27,092 nucleotides of DNA, taken from DATBMY01 sp036554605. Its GTDB lineage: Bacteria; Acidobacteriota; Blastocatellia; UBA7656. Shown in pieces: positions 16,637 to 23,508 of this stretch. The stretch's first letter is position 1, and each line of letters starts with the position of its first letter. The notes below the pieces were generated by a model. That model did no database searches. It had not been told where the DNA came from and was given only the letters and a program-made list of their open reading frames with translations. The DNA is taken from contig DATBMY010000458.1 in NCBI GenBank assembly GCA_036554605.1, positions 1 to 27,092 of the forward strand. Reading direction: 5' to 3'. The position numbers and the translations under genes were made by a program.

Positions 16637-17332
16637 TCAATCTCCCCACACCTGTAAGAAAGCGTTGGTGACGACGAACTCCGAAACGCTCCGCACCCCC
16701 ACTCGAACTTTCATAGTAATACTCAGACCCGATGCGATAAGCGAGCGCGCAGTCTGTAGCGCCTGCTCGTCTGTCAGGCTGGGGAAATCATTCTTCAAGA
16801 GAAAAACCAGGATCTCATCATCGAGCCCGAAGCTCGATATATGGTCGCGTATGCGTGCGGTATTGGCCGTTGATGGCTGACCATCAAACTGGCCCTCCAT
16901 TCCGAGGCCAAAATCGATCTCACCCGGCGCGGGCAGGGCGGAACTCGTCAGGCGAATGCGAATCGTGCTCGTCAGCCGGTAATTGGCGGTCGAAGCGATC
17001 TGCTCCCAGGAGTGTAAGACACCTGTCGAGATGAAAAAGTGTGTCCGCTTCTTATCTTCTGGAATTGTCAGCGAGATAAGGTCAGATGTTTCCACCGCCT
17101 CCGAAACCAGGGGATTAGTCGGAGTTAGTACAAGCCCCGCGGGGTCGAAGGAGACAAACTTCTTTGCGATGAGCTCGATCGGGCCGCTCTTAAAACTCGC
17201 TGCGGGAGCGAATGCCCTGCGCGGCACCATCGGCTCAACCGGCTCTTTGCCCCAGGCTTCCGAGGGCAGGGGCAAACATGCGCCGAGCGTAAAGAAAACC
17301 GCGATGGCCAAAAGAGAGAGTTTTTTCAACAT
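16637..17332 (-). CDS. Exported protein of unknown function
   Basis: No family recognised. The preferred start is the ATG at 17332 (231 aa): GGAGAA lies 8 nt upstream and the product then begins with a textbook signal peptide (MLKKLSLLAIAVFFTLGACLPLPSEA). A LGAC sequence near residues 17-20 resembles a lipobox, so it may be a lipoprotein. An ATG 48 nt further upstream lacks a ribosome binding site. The mature part looks mostly beta-rich, with alternating hydrophobic residues (YRLTSTIRIRLTSS, ITMKVRVGVRSVSEFVV) and an acidic helical stretch near 180-200. No catalytic motif is evident. It is convergent with the preceding gene and downstream of recO on the same strand, with a 138-nt gap. Confidence 0.75.
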   Translation of the reverse strand: MLKKLSLLAIAVFFTLGACLPLPSEAWGKEPVEPMVPRRAFAPAASFKSGPIELIAKKFVSFDPAGLVLTPTNPLVSEAVETSDLISLTIPEDKKRTHFFISTGVLHSWEQIASTANYRLTSTIRIRLTSSALPAPGEIDFGLGMEGQFDGQPSTANTARIRDHISSFGLDDEILVFLLKNDFPSLTDEQALQTARSLIASGLSITMKVRVGVRSVSEFVVTNAFLQVWGD

Positions 17333-17470
17333 GATGGGTCTTCTCCTTATAATGGAATTTCTTTCAACCCGGGTTCCCATTGTTAAGCGAGGATCAAAGC
17401 TAAAGTTGGCGAGCGCCGTCTGTCTAATGAGGGTGAGCCAGGAGTTTACGGAGGAGGCTCGACGAGGTTG

Positions 17471-18223
17471 TTAAGCAGAGAGCAGCTCGTTTAGCAGCGA
17501 GCGCGAGCGCAGGTCGCGCTCTAGCACGTGCCGGACGATATGATAGTTTATTTGAGCTAACTGCGAAAGCCGTTCGGCCGCAAATCGCTTGCGCGCGAAT
17601 TGCGTTGGATGAAGGCGAAGAATCTCTCTTATGATCCGCCTTAATTCCAGATCGACTTCGAACCCGCGCCCCCCGCTGCACGCCATACACCGGGGCGCGC
17701 CTTCGCCCGACAAGAATAATGAATCTGTATCGGCCGGCCGCTCGCCGCATACGGAGCATTGTGAAGTGTCGGGAAAGAACCCCATAAGACGCAGAAGCCA
17801 TGTCTCGAAGTAACGCAGCAGGCGCGAGAGGTCGCCGCCTTCCTCGATGCTCTGTAGCGTAGCCGAGACCAGGCGGTATAATCGCTCGTTCGGCTCATTC
17901 TCGGGCAGAAACTCTACAAGCATCTCGGCCATATAAGAAAATGCCCCGGCCGTCTGAACGTCGCGCGCCGCGCTGTAAAAATGCGACCGCAGAATCTCGC
18001 AGCCGGAGATGCTCACAAGCTCCCTTCCCTCTTTGTGAAAGAAAGTGAGCGATACCTCGGTGAAGGGCTCAAGAGCCGAGCCGAACCTGCTCTTCATCTT
18101 TCTGGCCCCATGCGCGACGCCTCGAATCTTCCCCGATTCCTTCGATAAAAAGACGCAAATCTTATCGGCTTCGGCGAGCGAATATGTTCGAAGCACATAC
18201 GCATCGGTCGTGTGTAATGCCAT
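17471..18223 (-). CDS. recO: DNA repair protein RecO
   Basis: RecFOR-pathway mediator that binds SSB and ssDNA and helps load RecA at gaps. The chosen ATG at 18223 (250 aa) has GGAGG 10 nt upstream and gives the canonical N-terminus with an OB fold (DAYVLRTYSLAEADKICVFLS ... GVAHGARK, residues 7-40). An in-frame ATG at 18328 would add 35 residues unlike the family. A zinc-binding pair of CxxC motifs is present (C156/C159 and C179/C182). The C-terminal helical domain is complete. Length is normal. It is divergent from the PLP-enzyme gene, with a palindromic operator-like site in the 173-bp gap. Confidence 0.94.
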   Translation of the reverse strand: MALHTTDAYVLRTYSLAEADKICVFLSKESGKIRGVAHGARKMKSRFGSALEPFTEVSLTFFHKEGRELVSISGCEILRSHFYSAARDVQTAGAFSYMAEMLVEFLPENEPNERLYRLVSATLQSIEEGGDLSRLLRYFETWLLRLMGFFPDTSQCSVCGERPADTDSLFLSGEGAPRCMACSGGRGFEVDLELRRIIREILRLHPTQFARKRFAAERLSQLAQINYHIVRHVLERDLRSRSLLNELLSA

Positions 18224-18291
18224 AAGCGAAGAACCTCCCGAGCAGTATAACAGACCATAATCGAGGGCTGGAACTTGTCGAATCGCTCCGG

Positions 18292-18307
18292 TGTGATAGC
18301 TGTCACT
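18292..18307. promoter_or_regulatory. CRP/FNR-type palindromic site
   Basis: TGTGA-N6-TCACT (18292-18307) matches the TGTGA-N6-TCACA half-sites bound by CRP-family regulators at 9 of 10 positions. It overlaps a second dyad, TGTCAC-N8-GTGACA (18301-18320). The site lies about 70 bp from recO and 90 bp from the PLP-enzyme start, where a regulator could act on either gene. No regulator gene is in the window. Confidence 0.45.
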
Positions 18308-18396
18308 GCCCGCTGTGACAACAGTCATAGTCTTTCGCGTCTTTTACAACTAATACTTAATCGGGATCGTATCGATTCAACCCGAAGGAGCTGACT

Positions 18397-19740
18397 ATGG
18401 ACAAGGAAAAGAGACCAGCGCACAGGTATCACAAAGAGACGCGCATGATTCACGGCGATTTCTTCAACCCTCACTGGAATTATAGCGATCATATTATCCC
18501 CCCGATCTCGGCTTCGGCCGCATACAGGCTTGAGAGCGCCGAGCGTGGGGCCGAGGGGTTTCAGGAATTCGCCAATCCGGAGTTCAACCGTCATACGCAT
18601 CCGCCGATATACATATATGATCGGCTGGACGAGCCAACGCGCTCGATGCTTGAGGAGAATCTGGCGCGGGCCGAAGAGGGAGAATCGGCCGTATGTTTCG
18701 CGACCGGCATGGCAGCGATAAGCGCAAGCCTGGGGGTGCTCGTCAAAACCGGCGACACCATACTCACGCACCGCACGCTTTATGGATGCACGTACTCTCT
18801 GCTAATGAACTGGATGGCAAGGTTCGGAGTAGGGACAAAGATGGCCGATTTGCGAAACCTCGATGAGGTCGAGTCGTTGATCACGCGCGACGTGATGGTT
18901 GTCTATTTCGAGACCCCGACGAACCCGACTCTCGAGATAATAGACATCGCGGCCATCCGCGAGATCGTCAACAGGGTGAACGCAAGGCGAGGGAATCGCA
19001 GGAAGGTCTTCATAGTCGTAGATAACACATTCGCGACTCCGTTCTGCCAGCGGCCGCTCACGCTCGGCGCTGATGTAGTGGTCCATTCGCTCACCAAGAA
19101 TATCGGCGGCTTTGGGACCGATATGGGCGGCGTCTGGATCGGCCCTCAATTGCTTGAGCCGGACGTGCTGCTTTTCAGAAAGGATTTTGGCGGCTCGCTT
19201 AATCCGCACTCCGCGTGGCAGACGCTAGTTCATGGACTGCCAACGCTTGCCTTGAGATCAAGACACCAGATGCAGACCGCGATGAAAGTGGCCCACTTTC
19301 TAGAATCGCACCCGGCGGTCGAAATGGTCCATTATCCGGGCCTGCACAGCCACCCGCAGCGAGCGATCGCGCATAGGCAGATGGTCGACCCGGACAGGAA
19401 TTTTGCGCCGGGGATAATGATTTACTTCAAGCTGAAGGGAGAGGCGGAAGAAGCCCGCGAGGTCGGCCGCATGGTGATGGACCACCTTGCGGATAATTCG
19501 CTCGCCATCACGCTCGCCGTATCGCTCGGGCAGATAAGGACTCTGATCGAGCACCCCGCGTCGATGACGCACGCGCCGATTCCGGTTGCTGACCAGATAA
19601 AGGCGGAGATCGACCCCGGAGGCATACGCCTCAGCATCGGGCTTGAGGCCGCCGAGGATATTATCTCTGATCTGGATGAGGCGTTGACGGAGGCGATCTC
19701 TTCGATCAAGATAAGTGAGGCATTTGCCGCACACGTCTAG
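18397..19740 (+). CDS. Cys/Met-metabolism PLP enzyme, methionine gamma-lyase-like
   Basis: Fold-type I PLP enzyme (447 aa) of the trans-sulfuration family (cystathionine gamma-synthase, methionine gamma-lyase and relatives). K234 in HSLTKNIGGFG is the Schiff-base lysine, D209 in VVDNTFATPF binds the pyridine nitrogen and Y129 in TLYGCTY stacks on the ring. C131 in YGCTY matches the active-site Cys typical of methionine gamma-lyases, favouring cleavage of methionine to methanethiol, 2-oxobutyrate and ammonia; a synthase role remains possible. The usual YSR..NPT is YDRLDEPT here. The N-terminus is about 30 residues longer than the family average. AAGGAG lies just before the ATG. It heads a same-strand cluster ending with larE and a methyltransferase. 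Confidence 0.88.
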   Translation: MDKEKRPAHRYHKETRMIHGDFFNPHWNYSDHIIPPISASAAYRLESAERGAEGFQEFANPEFNRHTHPPIYIYDRLDEPTRSMLEENLARAEEGESAVCFATGMAAISASLGVLVKTGDTILTHRTLYGCTYSLLMNWMARFGVGTKMADLRNLDEVESLITRDVMVVYFETPTNPTLEIIDIAAIREIVNRVNARRGNRRKVFIVVDNTFATPFCQRPLTLGADVVVHSLTKNIGGFGTDMGGVWIGPQLLEPDVLLFRKDFGGSLNPHSAWQTLVHGLPTLALRSRHQMQTAMKVAHFLESHPAVEMVHYPGLHSHPQRAIAHRQMVDPDRNFAPGIMIYFKLKGEAEEAREVGRMVMDHLADNSLAITLAVSLGQIRTLIEHPASMTHAPIPVADQIKAEIDPGGIRLSIGLEAAEDIISDLDEALTEAISSIKISEAFAAHV

Positions 19741-19757
19741 CAAGGGAGGGATTGAGT

Positions 19758-20327
19758 ATGGAGAGAAAGCTACCTCTGCTGGTAGCCATGGCGCTGCTTG
19801 CGCAGCTTGCGCTTGCCGGGCAGGCGGGCCGCGAAAAACTCGACAGTATTGAGCAATCGCTTAAGGACGATGTCCCGAGGGTATATTGCGTTGATGAGCG
19901 CATCGCAACGGGCGGGCAACCGAAGGATGGCGCATACGGAAAGCTTGCGGCCAGCGGTTATCGAAGTGTGCTGACTTTGCGGACCTCAACGGAAAACGTC
20001 GACCTCAAAAGGGAGCAGGAACTGGCCGAGAAGGCGGGGCTGAAGTACATAAACATACCCTTCGTCACCGCGAACCCCGACCCTGAGCTGGTCCCGCGCT
20101 TCATAAAAGCCGTGAAGGATCAAAAGAATCAGCCGATGCTCATAAACTGCGGGAGCGCGAATCGGGTGGGCGCGCTTTGGATGATCTATCGCGTGATCGA
20201 TCAGGGCTGGAGCGAAGAGAAAGCGCTTGAAGAGGCGGAAAAGATCGGGCTAACGAGCCCCGGCCTCAAGAGCTTCGCGCAACAGTACATCGCGACGCAC
20301 AAGGCCAATAAGCAGGGATCGCTTTGA
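19758..20327 (+). CDS. Exported phosphatase-like protein (DUF442/DSP-like)
   Basis: A 189-aa product from the ATG at 19758, which has GGGAGGG about 7 nt upstream; a TTG two codons earlier is a weaker alternative. Residues 1-22 are a signal peptide. The rest resembles the small phosphatase-like fold of the beta-lactamase-hydrolase-domain (DUF442) proteins: RIATGGQP (residues 48-55), SVLTLRTSTEN (70-80), and the P-loop INCGSANRVGA with C131 and R136. The spacing is C-x4-R, as in that family and unlike the C-x5-R of tyrosine phosphatases. It could be a periplasmic phosphatase or a sulfur/rhodanese-like enzyme. It sits 17 nt after the PLP-enzyme gene, so the two are likely co-transcribed. Confidence 0.8.
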   Translation: MERKLPLLVAMALLAQLALAGQAGREKLDSIEQSLKDDVPRVYCVDERIATGGQPKDGAYGKLAASGYRSVLTLRTSTENVDLKREQELAEKAGLKYINIPFVTANPDPELVPRFIKAVKDQKNQPMLINCGSANRVGALWMIYRVIDQGWSEEKALEEAEKIGLTSPGLKSFAQQYIATHKANKQGSL

Positions 20328-20367
20328 TGATGTTGCCGCGCGCCGGGCTTGCGGCTAACATCTAAGA

Positions 20368-21213
20368 GTGAATATCGAGTCACTCCAGAGGAAAGAGGCC
20401 GAGCTGAGACAGCTTTTGCGCGGTTTCGGCTCGGCCTTAATAGCGTTTTCAGGCGGCGTCGACAGCGCTTATCTCGCTTACGTCGCGAGCCTGGAACTGG
20501 GCGAGCGCGCTCTTGCCGTAACGGGTGACAGCGCATCTTATCCGGCATTCCAGCGCGAGCTTGCCGATAAGCTCACGCATCAGTTCGGCATCAGCCACGA
20601 GCTTGTTTTCACGGAGGAATTCTCCGACGCGAATTACACGACGAACCCGCCGAACCGCTGCTATTACTGTAAGACGGAGCTTTATACAAAGCTCTCGGAG
20701 ATTGCCAGAGAGCGCGGTTTTGCCGTCATCGTCGATGGGACGAACGCGGATGACGTCGGCGATTACAGGCCGGGACGGCAGGCGGCTGGCGAGCATGGGG
20801 TGCGGTCTCCGCTTCTCGAATGCGGGCTCACAAAAGCCGATATTCGCGAGCTATCCCGTCGCGCCGGACTGCCGACCTGGGACGAGCCGGCTTCTGCCTG
20901 TCTCTCATCGCGAATCCCATATGGACAGATAGTGACAATAGAAAAGCTAACGATGATCGACCGCGCGGAGATGTCGCTCAAGTCTCTTGGGTTCCGGCAG
21001 GTGCGCGTTCGACATCACGGCGACGTTGCCAGGATCGAGCTATCGGTCGACGAGATGGCGCTTGCACTGAATCTGGAGATGGCCCAAAGGATTTCGGGCG
21101 CCTTGAAGCCGCTCGGTTTTAAGTATGTCGCGCTGGATCTGGAGGGGTATCGAACGGGGTCACTAAACGATGCGCTTCAAAGCCGAGCCGCCTCAATTCA
21201 GGAGGAGAGATGA
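20368..21213 (+). CDS. larE: ATP-dependent sacrificial sulfur transferase LarE
   Basis: PP-loop enzyme that adenylates and then thiolates a pyridinium carboxylate while making the nickel-pincer cofactor of lactate racemase-type enzymes, donating sulfur from its own cysteine. SGGVDS (28-33) is the PP-loop. C98 and C101 lie in RCYYCKTELY, and C178 in PASACLSSRIPYG is at the place of the sacrificial Cys (C176 of Lactiplantibacillus). At 281 aa the length is normal. The GTG start gives the standard N-terminus, with only weak purines upstream. larA, larB and larC are not in the window. The stop overlaps the start of the methyltransferase gene by 4 nt (ATGA), so they are translationally coupled. 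Confidence 0.9.
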   Translation: MNIESLQRKEAELRQLLRGFGSALIAFSGGVDSAYLAYVASLELGERALAVTGDSASYPAFQRELADKLTHQFGISHELVFTEEFSDANYTTNPPNRCYYCKTELYTKLSEIARERGFAVIVDGTNADDVGDYRPGRQAAGEHGVRSPLLECGLTKADIRELSRRAGLPTWDEPASACLSSRIPYGQIVTIEKLTMIDRAEMSLKSLGFRQVRVRHHGDVARIELSVDEMALALNLEMAQRISGALKPLGFKYVALDLEGYRTGSLNDALQSRAASIQEER

Positions 21214-21983
21214 GCCGTGATGTTTGGAACCCGGATCAGTATGTCAAATTCCGCGATGAGCGCGCCGCGCCCTTTTACGATCTGCTCGCGCTAGTTGAAA
21301 AGCGACCCGGCATGCGAGTAGTCGATCTTGGGTGCGGGACCGGCGATATGACGCGCGTCCTGCACGACACGCTTCAGGCCGAAGCATCGCTCGGGATTGA
21401 TAATTCCGAATCGATGCTGAGTAAAAGCGAACGCTTCGCGGGCGGGGGCCTCACTTTTGAAAAGCGCGACATCGCAGAGTTCGATGACCAGAATAGCTTT
21501 GATCTCGTATTCTCGAATGCCGCGCTTCACTGGATTTCCGATCACGCAGGATTATTCAAACGCCTGACCGCGGCGCTTCGACCCGGCGGGCAGCTTGCGG
21601 TCCAGATGCCCGCTAACACCGGGCACCCGTCGCATTACACCGCGGACGAAGTCGCGGCCGAAGAGCCTTTTTCCGATCTGCTCGGCGGCTATGTCCGGCC
21701 TTCGCCATTGCTCAAACCCGAGGAATACGCGGTATTGCTCAACAAGCTTGGCTACTCGGATCAGCACGTCCGGCTGCAAGTGTATGGGCACCTGCTCGAA
21801 TCGCGCGAGCAGGTAGTAGAGTGGGTGAAAGGAACGCGGCTGACCGATTACGAGAAGCGTCTGCCCGCCGACCTCTATGGCCAGTTTCTTTCGCGTTATC
21901 GCGAGCTACTGATGGAGCGGCTTGAGGACACGCGCCCTTTCCTATACACGTATAACCGCATACACCTGTGGGGCCGGCTATAG
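21210..21983 (+). CDS. tam: Trans-aconitate 2-methyltransferase-like SAM methyltransferase
   Basis: Class I SAM-dependent methyltransferase (257 aa). The N-terminus VWNPDQYVKFRDERAAPFYDLL closely follows the Tam pattern W[ND]P..Y..F...R..P..DLL, motif I is VVDLGCGTGD (37-46), the acidic SAM ribose contact is in GIDNSE, and FSNAALHWI is motif IV as in Tam. Tam methylates trans-aconitate, the spontaneous isomer of a TCA intermediate that inhibits aconitase. AGGAGG lies 4 nt before the ATG, which overlaps the larE stop. The stop codon is 1 nt from that of the convergent crotonase gene. The Tam assignment rests on motifs; a related small-molecule substrate is possible. Confidence 0.85.
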   Translation: MSRDVWNPDQYVKFRDERAAPFYDLLALVEKRPGMRVVDLGCGTGDMTRVLHDTLQAEASLGIDNSESMLSKSERFAGGGLTFEKRDIAEFDDQNSFDLVFSNAALHWISDHAGLFKRLTAALRPGGQLAVQMPANTGHPSHYTADEVAAEEPFSDLLGGYVRPSPLLKPEEYAVLLNKLGYSDQHVRLQVYGHLLESREQVVEWVKGTRLTDYEKRLPADLYGQFLSRYRELLMERLEDTRPFLYTYNRIHLWGRL

Positions 21984-21984
21984 A

Positions 21985-22746
21985 TCAATCGAAAGCGCCG
22001 TGACGGCCCGCGCCGCCCGCGAACCGGCCCGCGCCCTTGACGGTTTCGGCCCTGAGCGCCGCCTGCCCGTGTTTGAATTCATTCGCGATTGCATCTTCGA
22101 AGCTGAGCCCGAACTGCTCATAAGCCGACATTCTGTCACCGCGCATGCAGACTTGCGGGAATCTGGCGATCTCTAACGCGAGCGCCTCGGCCACTTCGCG
22201 CGCCCTGCCTTGCGCAACCACCCGGTTGACCAGCCCCATATCGAGCGCCTCGCGCGCGCTGACGGGCCTGCCGGTCAAGATCAGATCGAGCGCGCGCCCA
22301 AGTCCTATCAACCGGGGCAGCCGCACCGTGCCGCCGTCAATCAACGGAACACCCCACCTGCGGCAGAAGACGCCGAGGATTGCCGTCTCTTCGATCACGC
22401 GGAGGTCGCACCATAAAGCAAGCTCTAGCCCGCCCGCTACCGCGTGCCCGGAGATTGCCGCGATGACCGGCTTTGTAAGCATCAGGCGGCTCGGTCCCAT
22501 CGGGCCGTCACCTGTAGGCTCGGCCCTGTTCGGCCTACCCTCGGCAATCGCCTTCAAATCGGCCCCGGCGCAGAAGGTGCCGTTATCGCCATAAAGCACC
22601 GCGCATAGCGCATCGCTGTCGGCTTCAAAATCCCTGAATGCGTTGGCCATCACTTCGGCCGTCTCGCGGTCCACTGCGTTGCGAACTTCCGGGCGGTTGA
22701 GAATGACCGTCGTTACCGGCCCATTCTTTTCTACTCTTACGGGCAT
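21985..22746 (-). CDS. Crotonase (enoyl-CoA hydratase/isomerase) family protein, second catalytic Glu replaced
   Basis: CoA-binding crotonase-fold protein (253 aa). The oxyanion-hole segments are FCAGADLKA (58-66) and GHAVAGGLELAL (100-111). E108 aligns with the first catalytic Glu of enoyl-CoA hydratase (rat E144), but the second (rat E164, in GQPE) is Cys at 128 in GVFCRRWGVPLIDGG, so this is probably not a standard hydratase. The family also holds isomerases, hydrolases, dehalogenases and decarboxylases that need other residues. AGGAGG lies 7 nt before the ATG. It is the last of three same-strand genes (hflX, lemA and this one) but 76 nt from lemA, with a possible terminator between. Confidence 0.88.
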   Translation of the reverse strand: MPVRVEKNGPVTTVILNRPEVRNAVDRETAEVMANAFRDFEADSDALCAVLYGDNGTFCAGADLKAIAEGRPNRAEPTGDGPMGPSRLMLTKPVIAAISGHAVAGGLELALWCDLRVIEETAILGVFCRRWGVPLIDGGTVRLPRLIGLGRALDLILTGRPVSAREALDMGLVNRVVAQGRAREVAEALALEIARFPQVCMRGDRMSAYEQFGLSFEDAIANEFKHGQAALRAETVKGAGRFAGGAGRHGAFD

Positions 22747-22759
22747 GATTTGCCTCCTA

Positions 22760-22789
22760 AAAGAGAACGGCGACCGGTTAAGGCCGCCG
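22760..22789 (-). terminator. Possible terminator between lemA and the crotonase gene
   Basis: On the minus strand CGGCG and CGCCG pair (5 bp, then a mismatch and 2 more pairs around a 6-nt loop), followed by TTCTCTTTT. It resembles a modest intrinsic terminator, or a hairpin in the leader of the crotonase gene. Confidence 0.4.
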
Positions 22790-22822
22790 AATTAAATACT
22801 AGTACATTTCAAATGAAGCCCA

Positions 22823-23488
22823 CTACTTCCGGTCGAAATTAACCTCCGGATTCTGCCGCGATGCTTCGGAGGCCTGGAAAAGCTCCGCTCTTTCAAACCC
22901 GAAAAGATTCGAGAATATCACTTTCGGGAATTGCTGCCTGCTTGTGTTGTAGCTCGTCGCGACCCCATTGTAATCACGGCGGGCTACGCTGATCCGGTTC
23001 TCCGTCCCGGAAAGCTCGTCGCTCAGCCTGTTGAACTGCGAGTCGGCTTTGAGATTCGGGTAGTTCTCGGTTATTACAAGCAGACGGCCCAGCGCCCCGG
23101 TCAGCTGGTTATCGGCTTCTATCCGTTCGTTCGGCGTCTGCGCGCCCAGAAGGCGCGACCTTGCCTCGGCGATGTCGCTAAAGACCTTCTCTTCGTGCTG
23201 GACATATCCCTTTACGGTATTGACCAGATTCGGGATCAGGTCTGCCCTGCGCTGAAGCTGCGTATCGACGTTAGCGAAAGAATTCCTGACCTGCTCGCGC
23301 TCCGTGTTTAGCGAGTTGTAGGTTGTACACGAGCCCATCAAAAGAAGCGCGGCCAGGACCACCCCGCCTATAAGCCAGAAGGACTTCTTTTTTCGCCTCG
23401 AATCGAGCTGGTTCTGCTGGCTCGTGTATTCCTGGCGGAACTGGTCTTTCAGGTCTGCCCCTTCGCCCCTATCATACATATTACTCAT
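22823..23488 (-). CDS. lemA: LemA family membrane protein
   Basis: A 221-aa LemA protein: one transmembrane segment (about 36-53) followed by a long helical coiled domain outside the membrane. Family-typical motifs are YNSL near residue 57, VDTQLQRRADLIPNLVNTVKGY (74-95) and a HEEKVFSDIAEAR stretch. The C-terminal FPKVIFSNLFGFE motif is diagnostic. The N-terminus is about 30 residues longer than the usual LemA and is hydrophilic and charged. AGGAGG is 6 nt before the ATG. It starts 20 nt after hflX on the same strand, so hflX-lemA is likely one unit. LemA is often beside TPM-domain or protease genes; none is here. Its function is not well defined. Confidence 0.95.
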   Translation of the reverse strand: MSNMYDRGEGADLKDQFRQEYTSQQNQLDSRRKKKSFWLIGGVVLAALLLMGSCTTYNSLNTEREQVRNSFANVDTQLQRRADLIPNLVNTVKGYVQHEEKVFSDIAEARSRLLGAQTPNERIEADNQLTGALGRLLVITENYPNLKADSQFNRLSDELSGTENRISVARRDYNGVATSYNTSRQQFPKVIFSNLFGFERAELFQASEASRQNPEVNFDRK

Positions 23489-23508
23489 ATCAATCCTCCT
23501 TCAATCTC

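Noticed and set aside
18224..18328. N-terminal 35-residue extension of RecO from the upstream ATG at 18328
   Set aside because: The family N-terminus begins at the internal ATG (18223), which has a GGAGG ribosome binding site. The extension covers the operator-like dyads and has no similarity to RecO.
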